Origin: Plutella xylostella
Taxonomy: Eukaryota; Arthropoda; Insecta; Lepidoptera; Plutellidae
Reading direction: 5' to 3'
Assembly (NCBI RefSeq): GCF_932276165.1
Contig: NC_063995.1
Coordinates: 12,090,001 to 12,154,000 of the forward strand
Length of the DNA: 64,000 nt
The notes beneath the pieces are model-generated. The model searched no databases, had not been told where the DNA came from, and saw only the letters and a list, made by a program, of their open reading frames with translations. Every line of letters begins with the position of its first letter. Position 1 is the first letter of the stretch. The translations under genes were made by a program, and so were the position numbers. This document shows, one piece after another, positions 37,601 through 47,809 of the stretch.

Positions 37601-40600
37601 ATTGTTGGTACAAGGTCAGTCGATTTATAGGTACATCCTTGTAATCGTAGTCGGGCAGTGAGTTAGCCGTCCTACCAATCAAGAAATGGGCTGGCGTGAG
37701 GCAAGTAATTTCGTCAGTATTAGAATTCGGAATAGGACATAACGGTTTAGAGTTTAAAATTCCTTCAACTTGTACAAGAATGGTATAAAATTCCTCATAG
37801 GTTAACAATGCTTGTCCTAGTACTCGCTTTAGATGAAATTTGCATCGTCTAATGGCTGACTCGTGGAGTCCTCCCATATGGGGAGCATAGGGTGGAAGGA
37901 ATTTCCATTGAATTCTTTCCTGCGCACAGGAAGTTTTCAGGTCATTGGTATGGGCATTCAAAAAATCGTAAAGCTCTGCTAATTCATTATTGGCACCATG
38001 GAAGGTTGTCGCATTATCGGTTATCAGTACTTTAGGCTTGCCTCGTCTGCCAATATACCTACGAAATGCCGATAGAAATGCAGTTGTCTGCAATCCTGAA
38101 ATTAATTCAATATGGACCGCCTTCGTAGTCATACAAGTGAATATGGCTATATAACATTTATAGGTTTTGTACCCACGTCCCCTCCTGTCCCTGACCGTGT
38201 AAGGACCTCCGTAATCCAACATCGTGAACACAAAGGGGAGAGCGGGGGTAACCCGCGTTGGTGGCAGATCACCCATAATGGGAACCTGTGTCCTTGGGTT
38301 GGCTCTGAAGCAGGTTACACATTTTTCGACAATTTTATTAGCTAGGGTCTTACCATTTATCGGCCAAAAACGTTCCCGAGCCGACGACAGCAACAGCTGG
38401 GGTCCGGCATGCAGCAGTCTCACATGAAGGTCGCTCATGATGAGTTTGGTTAGTACATGTTTGTGTGGTAGGAGGTAGGTCGTAAGCCGACAACCCCAAA
38501 CGACCGCCTACTCTTATCAGCTTGTTTGTGTTTGATGATTTTAATAATGGTTTTTTATTTTCAAGTAAATTATATTCGGATGGAAACATTTCAATTTGTG
38601 AAATTTCAATTAATTTATTTAGTGCGAAGTCTAATTCCTGCACTGAGAGTGGACCGTAGCTTTTTTTATTTCGCTTTAAACAATTATTGGTGAATCTATA
38701 AATTACTGCGACGCAATTAGTAAGTTTGTTTACGTCCGACCATCTGTTGAATAATTCGTCCATGAATAGATTTGGTTGAATATTCGTAACAATGTTACAA
38801 TTAATTTCGGTTATCTCAATTTCTGGTAGTCGCGTGGTGGTACAACCGGAAGGCCACTCGTCATTATGTTTTCCTAACCACGAAGGTCCTTCCCACCAGA
38901 GGGCGCAGTCGGTCAACTTGTCAGCCTGAACGCCCCTCGTTAAAAGATCGGCACTGTTATCATTCGACGAAACCCAGTGCCAATTATCGATATTGGTTAA
39001 ACTTTGGATTGCGATGACTCGATTTTTTACAAAACAATCAAGATTATTTGGTTGCTGTGATTTTGCCCAGGCCAAAGCTACATTTGAATCAAACCATAAA
39101 TAAATTTTGGTAAAGTTAAATTTTAAGGCATAGTTAACCCTCTCATAAAGCTGTGCGAGTAGCAGCATAGCTCTGAGCTCGAGTTTAGGTATTGTTTCTT
39201 TCCGCGCCACCCTTGATTTAGAGCACAGTAATTGCGTAAATATTTGCCCGTGCACATTTATTGATCGTATATAAATAGCGCACCCGTATGCCGTTAATGA
39301 GCTATCCGAGAATCCGTGCAATTCCAGCGTTACGTAATCACTGATAAGCGTGTGTCTCGGCCTACGTAGGGAATTCAACGTAAACAATCTTTGATAAAAG
39401 TTTTCCCATTCATTTGTAATATCGGTTGGTAAACACTGATCCCATTGGAATTTATTGTCCCATAATTTTTTTATAATTAATTTCGCAGTTACTAAGGTTG
39501 GATTTAATAGCCCTAGGGGGTCAAAAATAGCTTAGGCTAAGGATAGTATCTTACGTTTGGTAAAAGGTCCCGATACTTGTTCGATTTTTAATTGGTACAT
39601 TAATTGTCACTACCACTACACCATGCTAGCCCTAACACCTTATGTGTATCGTGTGCGAGTGAGGTGGGTGTGGATGTGTGTGTTGGTGTGTCAGTATTAC
39701 TATTACTCACAGTTTTCAAATGTTGGCGGCTCCTTGAATGGAATAGACACTACAAAATTACCATCGGGCGTTCTGTAGTGTTGATTAAATACCTTCTCGC
39801 ATTGTAGATACTCCTGATCTGTTATCGCTGGTGTGGAATGGCAGTTGTCTGAGTTCCAGAAGGTCTGAAGTGCTTGATTTTGAGCAATTTGAACGAAGTT
39901 ACATACTACCTGATGAGGCATGTTGGTGGAGTTCAATGAGTACGAGCCCGATACTACGTACCCTAATTTGGTTCTGACCAGAATTGGTAGCCCGGTCCCT
40001 AAGGAATGTTGTCCGATGCAGAGTAGCTGATAAAAATGTTCAGCTCCTATTAATAGGTCGATTTCCCCGTCTTCGTAAAATAATTCGTCAGCTAATCGGA
40101 ATCGTTTGGGTATATTTAACTGACGAGCGTCGACAGTGTGTTTAGACAACTTACATATTTTTGGTACAATAAGACAAGACAATTTTGTAGAAAATGAGTC
40201 ATCGTTTGAGTGAATGGTTAAGTTACATGATTGGTTTATCTTCGTTAAGTTTTCGTTAAATCCTAGAATTTCTATGTTCAATTGGTGTGTAGTTAGGTTT
40301 AATTTATTGCATGCACTCTCGGTTAAAAAGTTTGATTGCGATCCACTATCGAGCAAAACGCGTAAAACAATAGGTTTGTTATCTTTATCGAACACCTTTA
40401 CGCGGGCCGTGGACAGAATTACACCCTTATTTTGTGTTATTGGCGGTGTACCGTCCACACGCGTACCTTGATTAGAGTTCAACTGTTGATTATTAGTAAT
40501 CAAGTTGATCGAATGGGGTTCCTGTGGTACAGACGCCGCTGCCGTCGGCCCTGAAGAGTTGTGGAACGTTGACTGTCGTTGGTTCGACTCATTGGAGTCG

Positions 40601-43600
40601 GTATGGGTAATGTGTAAAAGCGTATGGTGCTTACCTTGGCATATTCTGCAGTTGCTCGCGCGGCAGTTAGGTACAATATGGTTAGATGCTAGGCAATTCA
40701 GACAGAGACCTAGCCTTTTTACTATGCGTATGCGTGACGCTGCATTCAGAGCCAACAACTTTGGACATTGGTTTATGTAATGAGTTTCTTTGCAGTTCGG
40801 ACATTGTCTACGGTAGGTATGTTTAGGTATTACCTTACTGTTGGTATGGGACGGAGGGCACGTAGTTACCATAGCCTCTCGCGCCGGGAGTCCGCGGGTA
40901 GCTGGTTCGGTTTGACTCACGGCCTCCCTCAGATCAGCTTGACTTCGCAGGAACGACTTGAAGTCCTGTAAGTTAGGCAATTCACGGGAATTCATTTTTT
41001 CCTCCCACTTGGTTTGCAATATCCTATCGAGTTTGGAAGTGAGGAAAAATATTATTAATAGATCCCAATCGTTGGTAGGTACTTTTACTGATCTGAGAAT
41101 GCGTAAATGTTTAGAAATATTATCATTTAGTGATCTAAGGGCGGTGGCTGTATTTGGAACAGGATCGATATTAAACAGAGCTCTCAAATGACTATACACA
41201 AGGGTCTTGGGATTATTATACCTTTCGCAAAGTAGTTGCCATGCTAGGGCGTGGCTTTCCTCGGCGAACTCCAATGAACTGACTACTTCCAGCGCGCTAT
41301 CAGTTAAACAACCCTTAAGGTATTTAAATTTTTGGATTGGTTTTAGACTGGTTTGATTGACAAGTGCGTCAAATGTGTCTCGAAATTCAATCCAGTCTGT
41401 AACCTGACCATTATATGTCGGCAATTTAATATCAGGATATTTAATGGAATCATGCTCACGTGGCTCGGTAACCTCGCGAACTTGACCCTCAGGTGATGTG
41501 GAGGCGCCTGGACTAGCCACCTGCGCTAAATAACCCTTGCTTAAGGACACACATTCAAAATAAGTGTTCTCAAACGTCTCTCTCTCCTCCAAATGATCCT
41601 TGAGCTCCTCGCTCAGAGTCTCAATTTTATCTTGAATAATTTCGAATTCCTTGAAAACATTTATTATTCTAGTTGTACGTAGCTCTAAATCGATTAACTG
41701 ATCAGCAGTTAGCGATGCAGATGTGAGTTTCGATAAATACTTTTTGAACAAAGTTAATTTTCCCTTCACTACTCCTCGTTTTTTAATTAGAGTTTTTAAC
41801 TTTATATCACAAATAACTGAAGAATCACTATCAGATGAAGCCATATTAAATTAAATTTGGATATAGTAGGAAGGTAGGTATACGTGTACAGTTTAGAGGT
41901 TATAATTTTAGACAAGTAAATTAAGTTTAAGGAATTTCAAACTTTTAACTAACTTGATAGGTACTAGTTGCCAGCCACTTACTTGATGATAGGATATTCT
42001 ATGCTTTCAGCCCTTCTTCTCTTCTCGACCTTCTTGGACCTTGACCTCGTGTGGTCTCGTGGCGATCTCGGCCGCCCCGCCGTCGTAGGTATGCGTGACT
42101 TCCCAATCGAATCTTGTCGGTTGCAGCACCTGATTCCTCTGGTCTGGGTTCTGGAACCTGGTATGTTCACCACCACGTGGTGAAATGTAGCCCTCGTTAT
42201 GTTCACCGCTCGCCTTTTCTCGCTTTTTCTCCGCCGCGGTCGCTAGGCCTTCACCCAGCTTGCACTCCGTAGGATTGCGTAATCTTCTCCAGTAGTCAGG
42301 GGTCACCAAATGTAAACTCGTGGTCGGAGGTTGAGGTTAGGTGAGCAGGCAAGATGGAGCAGAGAAATACAGTGTGCTTCTTGTATGGCGTATAATTGGA
42401 AAGTGAATTACCGCTAGTTAATTACCCACTAACTATAAGATACATTTTCATAAAACTAATTATAACGCCCTCTATTGGAGGACCTGTGAACTTAACCAAT
42501 CGGTAATCGATCCAAGATCATGCATTCTTGTAACATATTCATGATCATAGTCATCTATGATTGCAGCCAATACGGAGACAATCCCATAGATGGCGCTGTC
42601 AACATGTTCACGAGTTGACAAAAATCATAACTCCTAAACTACTAAAAATTGCTGAACATACATGGGGGTGATTTGGCTACCCCTTGACCTAAGGAATCAA
42701 ACATTTTCCTTTGGACGTCACTCTTTGGGCCACCCTGTATATATGTCTTGTTAAAATGAATAAACGATTTAATATATATTTTTTAAAAATTGTGTGTGTC
42801 CAGTGCGACCTGTGCGGCAAGTCGTTCATCCACACGTCGTCGTTCAAGATGCACAAGCTGGCGCACTCTGGCGTGAAGCGGCACGCGTGCGGCGTGTGCG
42901 GGCTGGCGCTCATGACGTCGTCGCACCTCAAGCGGCATCTGCGCGTGCACTCCGGCGAGAAGCGCTACGAGTGCAACACGTGCGGGAAGAGGTTCTCCGA
43001 GCGGTGAGGGACGACTTTATGCATATTGATGTGGATTCTGAAGGCAGAAATTCTAATTTTAACGCTTTCAAACTAAAAAATTTGCCAGCATAAAATGACA
43101 TTTACGGAAATGTCGAATTTTAAACAAAGAAATTAAGGTTTTGACCGCTCTAAATTTAGAATTTCTGCCTTCAGAATCAACATCATTGTTTGTTCATCTG
43201 TGAGCGTTAAGGTACCAAAGATGGTACAAGGTCGTGACCAACGTTACGAGGTGTAATGTAAAATGTTACACAGTGAGCATTCGTGCATTCAGTACGTAGT
43301 ATTACGGGAAAACCAGCGAGCAACCAAGCTGATGTGTACCAAACACAGCGTTGTGTAACATGCTCACTGGCAATATTACATTACAGTCCGTAACATTGGT
43401 CAGTACCCACCTTTATAGTGTGACTGGTGCTTGGTAAACGGTTGTTGAATACACGCCTTCGGCAACTCAGGCAAAATAATATTATTCTGCCATAAAAATT
43501 GGCATTCTGCCATCTATATCCTTGGTTAACCATCAAGCAATTTGGTGACCGCAACATACTTTAAACGAACTAGAAACATACACTTTAGATTCATGAATGG

Positions 43601-45784
43601 TCCATAGAACTACAATAACTGATGATGTCTATAGGTGGCTGTGTTTGTTACAGTAACGCTGAGTTGTGAAAATTCGAATTCCTATTGCTGCCTTGCTTTT
43701 ACAGTATGCGGGCAGAAAGAGGCAGACATAGGTTTAATTCCGACATTAGTTTAAAGTTCCTGTGTTCAACTCGGCATGATCACTAAACTTCAACTGGCCA
43801 CTGAACTATAGTCTTCATTGTAAATATTCCAGGTACAACCTGGTGGCGCACGCCAAGTCCCACGAGGCTCCCCCCGCGGACGCCCCCGGCGCCCCCGCCC
43901 CCGCCCCCGCGCCCCGCAAGCACTACTTCCGCTGCCAGTTCTGCTCCGAGCGGTATGAGCGACGGTGAGTTATACTAGCAATCCTACTAATAATTAACTA
44001 ATATAAATAAATAAAAAAATAAATAAATAAATAAAAATAAAAATATTATAAATGCGAAAGTTTCTGAGTATGTGTGTATGTTGGTTACTTTTTCACGTCA
44101 AAACGGCTGGACCGATTTTAACGAAATTTGGTATAGATTTAGCTGACACCCTAGGTTAACACATAGGCTACTTTTTATCCCGGTATTCCCACGGGAAAAC
44201 TTTTTAAGGCGAAGCAAAGCTCGCGAGTACAGCTAGTATATCAATAATTGCACTGATCGCACTCACTAACTTTTAGCATGGCGCAAAACCGGAAATCACG
44301 AAATTATATTAAACTGTTGGTTCCATTATAAACTTATATTTATATTTAGTATCTATCTATCTATGTATTTGTGTAGATATATCAGCTGTCCGACACCCAT
44401 AACACAGTTTCTGCCTAGCTTGGGGTCGGATGGCCGTGTGTGAGATGTCCCTACATATTATTATATTTATTTATTTGATACTTTATTGCACAAATATGAA
44501 ATTTAAGTGTACAAAAGGTGGACTAGGTGGCTAAAAGCATTTTCTACCAGCCAACCTACAGGAGGTACAGAAAAACTAGTAGAAAGGTGCAACAAAAAAA
44601 AGTAGTTACTAAATTGAAAAAGCAAGATTATCAAAGCTAACCACACATTTCCCCTGCAGTTACATGTTGGAGCGGCACATGACGGCGGCGCACGGGCGCG
44701 CGCTCGAGCGGCCCCCGCCGCGCCCGCGCAACACCATGAGCAAGCTGCTCAAGGCGCAGGCCCGCGCCAAGATACACGGTCAGTACACTTAGGGCCTATC
44801 ACGGGATAACACAAACTTATGGAAAAAGAACAGCGCCAACGTAGTTACTTTTGGAACTAACAAATTTACCTTACATTTTGACAGTGACAGTTGACGATAC
44901 GCAACGTAAACGGAGGTTCGAAAATCTTGTAATCGCTGCACTATTGTCTGATGAAATGTGTATTGCGTAGAGGACGCTATGCCGAAGGTCCCGGGTACGA
45001 TCCCCAGCCGAGGCAAATATTTGTCATAAACAGTTATTTTTAATAATAGTGTTAATAATGTTCCTAAATCGTTGCAGAGACGGTGAAGCAGAGCGACTCG
45101 CGGCCCGCGTCGCCGCCGCCGCCCGACAAGATCAACATACAGCTCGGTCAGTACACTACTACTACTGAAATGAGGAATTATAACAGATAGGTACTCTTAT
45201 GGTGAAGGAAAACATCGGGAGGAAACCTCTACGCACAATGCACATCTAGATACTAAGTGAAATGTTCTTATTAAAAAACGACTATACGGCTCGCGGCCTA
45301 TCACATGGTTAAAAATGAACAGCGAAAAGAGTGTGGCTCGCTTGCAAGTCACCTCTGAATACTTACCCTATCGGGGATTACAATAGCCGTGAGCATATTA
45401 TATACCTTACCCCTTATAACAAAGTAGCATGACGTAGGCACAGATGATCACTAGAACACCTGTAAAATTTACGACCTTCTGGCAAATGGTCCAATGGGAT
45501 ATTTCAGAGTGAACAAGGTAAATAATAGAAATGTGAAGTCTGTTTAACAGAGTATGCATGGGTTGTATTGCAATGTAATAGTGAGCTGAGCTAGAACCCA
45601 TTTCAGCACTGGAAAGCAACACTCATGCCATAGACTACTCATCCTCATTTTTTAAATTTTTGAAATAAACGTCTTTAATTGTTTCTAATATTGTTTGTCT
45701 CCGGCAGGCGCGGGCACGGTGGTGGGCGGCGCGTGGGCGAGCTTCCCGCCCGAGTACCCGCGCGCCGCGGACTTCACGCACTGA
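25797..45784 (+). CDS. ZAD-type C2H2 zinc-finger transcription factor, eight fingers
   Basis: Probable nuclear DNA-binding regulator. The exons are 25797-26359, 26441-26560, 26772-26977, 27119-27238, 27539-27639, 42804-43003, 43833-43964, 44660-44778, 45078-45146 and 45708-45784. All have GT-AG ends and the phases match, giving 1707 nt (568 aa). The N-terminus has C31xxC34 and C78xxC81, fitting a ZAD dimerisation domain. VKQE and VKDE match the sumoylation consensus, and KKRGRPSKKK resembles an AT-hook. Eight C2H2 fingers follow, beginning CSRCGV, HPCDHC, YICEVC, WKCEEC, YQCDLC, HACGVC, YECNTC and FRCQFC. The 15.2-kb intron 5 falls exactly at the linker between fingers 4 and 5 and is full of transposons. 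The start ATG has a good context. ZAD proteins are an insect-expanded family, and I cannot name the orthologue. Confidence 0.85.
28134..28690 (+). repeat. abundant lepidopteran repeat ('agggttccgtagcc')
   Basis: It starts agggttccgtagccaaaa and ends in 'gcgcgagcccgactcgcact' plus T-rich sequence, with an internal gtccgtct microsatellite. A second copy in the opposite orientation occupies 48562-49168. It interrupts the left arm of the foldback element, so it is a later insertion. I recognise it as a common moth/butterfly repeat but cannot name the family. Confidence 0.75.
29591..29975 (-). repeat. 3' LTR of the LARD-like element
   Basis: This 385-bp copy is uninterrupted and nearly identical to the copy at 34671-35768. 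A minus-strand frame from the interior (YEEKAYIEDVPEDGAQSGEA) runs into it and stops just inside. Confidence 0.7.
30533..31117 (-). pseudogene. unidentified cysteine-rich open frame inside the LARD-like element
   Basis: This is a 194-codon minus-strand frame. The N-terminal part (EITLNDKRWLAILVRLAELD, following a plausible acceptor near 31050) looks like ordinary coding sequence. The middle is a translation of the 23-bp minisatellite (ALLSALYARCCLRCMRAAV-like repeats), and the C-terminus is unrecognised. Possible companion fragments on the same strand are FKDGKPIYKPGAKSPGTMQ ending at a donor near 32340, and a frame with an acceptor near 30221. This could be a captured host gene or a decayed element gene. 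I assign no function. Confidence 0.3.
30742..30880. repeat. 23-bp minisatellite, about six units
   Basis: The unit is gcagcgcgcatacagcgcaaa plus 2 bp, repeated about six times with a few substitutions. A longer direct repeat ('cgtcaggcggttgcctgcgc') flanks the array at about 30711 and 30902. There are no unique spacers, so it is not a CRISPR array. Confidence 0.85.
31600..31724. repeat. (GT)n microsatellite
   Basis: An almost pure GT run from 31600 to 31681, with slightly interrupted GT sequence to about 31724, inside the LARD-like element. Confidence 0.95.
34969..35673. mobile_element. hAT-like non-autonomous element with internal 96-bp tandem repeats
   Basis: It is flanked by the 8-bp duplication CCATAGAC (34961-34968 and 35674-35681), the size made by hAT transposases. 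The ends are imperfect inverted repeats (TAAAGATGCGCGATTAT at the left, TAATGATGGGCGATTAT read from the right). The 705-bp element has no coding capacity and sits inside an LTR. Confidence 0.8.
35135..35518. repeat. 96-bp tandem repeat, four units
   Basis: The units start at TCGATTATCAGTCTTTTCAT, at 35135, 35231, 35327 and 35423, with an exact 96-bp period and only scattered substitutions. They fill most of the hAT-like element. Confidence 0.9.
36364..36673 (-). repeat. 3' LTR of the BEL/Pao element
   Basis: 310 bp, one visible difference from the other LTR. Confidence 0.9.
37311..38438 (-). pseudogene. BEL/Pao integrase
   Basis: This is a 375-codon frame with a zinc-binding-like part (CVTCFRANP), an rve catalytic core (LDYGGPY, LITDNATTFHGANNE, APHMGGLHESAIRRCK) and the C-terminal DUF5641-type domain (LPPCQWRLGRIV). 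Aspartates of the core are visible in LDYGG and TDNAT. The frame is offset from the RNase H frame, so it is not translated in this copy. Confidence 0.85.
38350..39535 (-). pseudogene. BEL/Pao RNase H and connecting domain
   Basis: The frame resumes on the far side of the deletion at IFDPLGLLNPTLVTAKLI (about 39520), preceded by an in-frame TAA. The RNase H segment is visible as LHGFSDSSLTAYGCAIY and KLELRAMLL with WFDSNVALAW, holding the acidic residues of the fold. It ends in a wrong frame near 38460, where the integrase frame takes over. Confidence 0.75.
39608..39705. other. filler sequence at the BEL/Pao deletion junction
   Basis: About 100 bp rich in GTG/TGTG lies where the polymerase core should be. 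It matches neither flanking coding frame, so it marks the deletion junction. Confidence 0.4.
39703..41844 (-). pseudogene. BEL/Pao gag and aspartic protease, truncated before RT
   Basis: This is a 713-codon frame starting MASSDSDSS. A coiled N-terminal region and a DUF1759-like gag core (residues about 140-320, 'YPDIKLPTYNGQVTDW') are followed by CCHC-type knuckle cysteines (CPNCKETHYINQCP, then CLNCLASNHIVPNC). A retropepsin-like active site follows (RVLLDSGSQSNF, motif DSG). In intact relatives the frame continues into reverse transcriptase; here it stops shortly after the protease at ENCE. Confidence 0.85.
42311..42620 (-). repeat. 5' LTR of the BEL/Pao element
   Basis: 310 bp. It is followed on the minus strand by the primer-site-like sequence and a leader of about 460 bp before the gag start codon at 41844. 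Confidence 0.9.
43027..43185. mobile_element. palindromic MITE
   Basis: Inverted arms GGATTCTGAAGGCAGAAATTCTA and the reverse lie at the ends of a 159-bp unit, in the intron after the exon for fingers 5-7 of the zinc-finger gene. Confidence 0.7.
43236..43401. mobile_element. palindromic MITE
   Basis: Imperfect inverted arms ('gaccaacgttacgaggtgta' on the left, 'gaccaatgttacggactgta' read from the right) of about 45 bp. No coding capacity. Confidence 0.65.
43990..44239 (+). repeat. common lepidopteran interspersed repeat
   Basis: An A-rich start is followed by 'aaacggctggaccgatttta', 'cccacgggaaaac' and 'aagctcgcgagtacagctag', blocks that recur across moth genomes. Family name not assigned. 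Confidence 0.55.
44355..44620. repeat. non-LTR retrotransposon 3'-end fragments
   Basis: Includes 'cagctgtccgacacccataa' and 'ttggggtcggatggccgtgt', then a stretch ('gatactttattgcacaaata') whose reverse complement also occurs at about 9685-9700. These are recurring lepidopteran LINE tails. Confidence 0.4.
44935..45025 (+). repeat. tRNA-derived SINE fragment
   Basis: Contains a B-box-like GGGTACGATCCCC preceded by 'agaggacgctatgccgaagg', the decayed head of a tRNA-derived SINE inside a zinc-finger gene intron. Confidence 0.45.
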
Positions 45785-45789
45785 CCGTA

Positions 45790-45801
45790 GACACACACAC
45801 G

Positions 45802-45852
<51 letters not shown>
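45790..45852. repeat. (AC)n microsatellite
   Basis: An AC run that begins 6 bp after the zinc-finger stop codon, so it lies in the 3' UTR. Confidence 0.95.
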
Positions 45853-45854
<2 letters not shown>

Positions 45855-45957
45855 CTGCGGAAACCATGTCGGTAGTACAGATGGCGATGTCTTAAAGTGA
45901 GGTAGGTACAACACACTTCAATACGTCGCCATGGCGTGCTGGGGAGGCAGGGCTATG

Positions 45958-46099
45958 AGGCCGCGTCCATGGCGCCCGCCGCCGGCACCGACTAGTATTA
46001 TTTACTCAACGGCAGATATTTGTACGTAATTCGCCGCCGTAGAGTAAATAATACCAGTGCGTGTCGCCGCTCCGCCCGCTGGCGTTGTGGACGCGGCCT
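45958..46099. mobile_element. GC-rich palindromic MITE in the zinc-finger 3' UTR
   Basis: Inverted ends AGGCCGCGTCC, with internal complementary blocks 'agtattatttactc' and 'gagtaaataatacc'. It sits between the stop codon and the AATAAA at 46402, so it should be transcribed as a hairpin. Confidence 0.65.
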
Positions 46100-46401
46100 T
46101 CGGTACAAATAACGTGCTGTATATCTTTTATTATATTTTCAATTCATTGACAAGTGTAAATATCGATAAAACTAGTTTGTGTTAAGTTACTGTTAAAACT
46201 AAAACCGTTTACTTACATGATTTCAACTTTTATTATTTAGTCAATGTATTATTTTATTACTGTTACAGCAACTTTATTGTGTTGAAATTGATTACATTTA
46301 TTCTAGTTGGTTCTAACAAAATATAATCATATTGCACTATCATGTTGTGAATATCTCGACCGCCCCTAGTACAAACTTTTTGTTTTACATAGGTACTTTG
46401 A

Positions 46402-46407
46402 AATAAA
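46402..46407 (+). terminator. poly(A) signal of the zinc-finger gene
   Basis: This is a canonical AATAAA 618 bp after the stop codon, following a 3' UTR that contains an AC microsatellite and a palindrome. It is the first clear plus-strand AATAAA downstream that I noticed. Confidence 0.5.
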
Positions 46408-46569
46408 GGTGCTCAAAGAATTACTTCTCTGGACTGCTAATTCTCAGCATGCCGAGATTTCCTCATCAAAATTAACTGAAATAAATCGAATGTCTTCAAT
46501 AAAGGGGGTCTGGATTTCTGAACTATAAGATACATAATTATTATAAGGTATTATTAATTATTTTAAAGA

Positions 46570-47675
46570 GGGTAGCAATAAAACGAGTGACTGTAAATTA
46601 CAGTTCTAAGTGTCAAAATTAATTAATTTGGGTTATAGAATTACTAAGTGAGCGACTGACTGCGAGTGACGAGAAATCAACAGAACAGCAACTTACAAAC
46701 ATTAATTTGAGTTACTTAAAATACAAAATGAGCAGCTTCATAATATTTGAGCGACCTAATATTTGTTTGAGTGTCAACGTTACTTCCTGCATTTTTTTCA
46801 ATATTTGGCAAATGTATTTTTTATACTGAGCGGCATTTTATCTTAAATGAAGTGTTTCGAATACAAAAACCACTTTGAAAAATACACTAATGAGCAGAGT
46901 ATAATGAGCTCACATTTAAAAAATAAAAATAATATGAAATAACTATTTGAAGAAACACTATTCTATTAGTTGAGAAATTTTATTATTGAAATATAAAAAA
47001 AAACTTCTTATTAATACTAAGAAACATTGATAGGTATGAGGAGCCCTACTACTCATCGTCACTGGTAAATAAGTGCGGGCTTGAACTTATTGGGCGGCCT
47101 CGTTTTCTTTTTTGTCCAATGGGTATCATTTTTGCTTCCAGTGGTGGTGTTGTTAGTTTGAGCCGAATTGCTAGCCCCAAAACGTGTTTGCATACATATC
47201 TATTGAAAAATTCGGGACAGTTGCACGATCCTTTTTGCCAGTGCATTTAAAAATCTGTAGTTTTCATTAAAAAGCGTATCAAAATAAAAAACATAAGGCC
47301 TCAAATAGAATATCAGTAACCAATAATCATAAATAAAGCAGCATACAAAACTTTGCTCAAAGTGAACTTTTTAGTAGTTCGCTAAGTATAACCTCACTTA
47401 GAAAAATCGAATATATCTTAATATTGAAGTTGCCCTCTCTGTATTTCCAGTCGCTCACTTAGTAATTAAGTCGCTCGGATAAAATTTTAATATCTGAAAT
47501 GGATTTATCACAGTCCACTTTTTGTAAGCTCGTTCTGGATTTTATTATAAATCAATATTCGTCGTCAGTTTAGTTAATTTTTCGCTTACTCAAATTCATA
47601 CCGCTCAAGTTATTAAAACAGTATGTCATCATCAGTCGCAAAGTTTTTTTTTGTTCGCTCGTTTTATAATTCCCC
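46570..47675 (-). mobile_element. MULE-type DNA transposon remnant
   Basis: A 9-bp direct duplication, TTTTAAAGA, flanks the unit (46561-46569, 47676-47684), the size made by Mutator-like transposases. The ends are imperfect inverted repeats (GGGTAGCAATAAAACGAGTG on the left, GGGGAATTATAAAACGAGCG read from the right). The 1.1-kb interior retains only the C-terminal SWIM part of a transposase. Confidence 0.8.
47049..47246 (-). pseudogene. SWIM zinc-finger tail of a MULE transposase
   Basis: The 65-codon frame reads GSCNCPEFFNRYVCKHVLGL, giving the CxC...CxH pattern of a SWIM finger, followed by the basic KRKRGRP stretch common at the C-terminus of these transposases. The catalytic DDE part is absent. 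Confidence 0.75.
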
Positions 47676-47809
47676 TTTTAAAGATATTAAACTATCTTAT
47701 GTACATAGGCTTAGATTGTATCTATTAGCAAAGTCATTTGTATATTTAGTAGGTAAATATATAAAAATCTATACAGTAGTCACCTTGTTTCATTTACTAA
47801 CATACTTAA

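Larger units (their letters stand above)
36364..42620 (-). mobile_element. BEL/Pao LTR retrotransposon, defective
   Basis: The 310-bp LTRs (36364-36673 and 42311-42620) start TGTAAACTCG and end TTGACA on the plus strand, and differ at one position (36402 T versus 42350 C in the same alignment column). The 5-bp duplication AAAAT flanks the element (36359-36363, 42621-42625). Coding is on the minus strand in the order gag, zinc knuckle, protease, [RT missing], RNase H, integrase, typical of BEL/Pao. A primer-binding-like TGGTGACCCC lies 2 bp inside the 5' LTR. Breaks are a deletion of the whole polymerase core, a TAA near 39530 and a frame change near 38460. It is inserted in the right arm of the foldback element. 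Confidence 0.9.
28016..42737. mobile_element. long-armed palindromic foldback element, split by nested insertions
   Basis: The ends are CAGGGTGGCCCAAAGAGTGA, inverted at 42718-42737 and flanked by TATA on both sides. The left arm (28016-29359, with a 560-bp repeat inserted at 28134-28690) is the reverse complement of three separated right-arm blocks: 29511-29590, about 35769-36363 and 42626-42737. Removing the LTR element (29591-35768) and the BEL/Pao element (36364-42620) restores a continuous right arm. The original element was therefore about 1.7 kb with arms of roughly 0.8 kb and a short loop (29360-29510) holding repeats of 'gacatctgtcaaaaag'. No transposase is seen. It lies in intron 5 of the zinc-finger gene. 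Confidence 0.8.
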
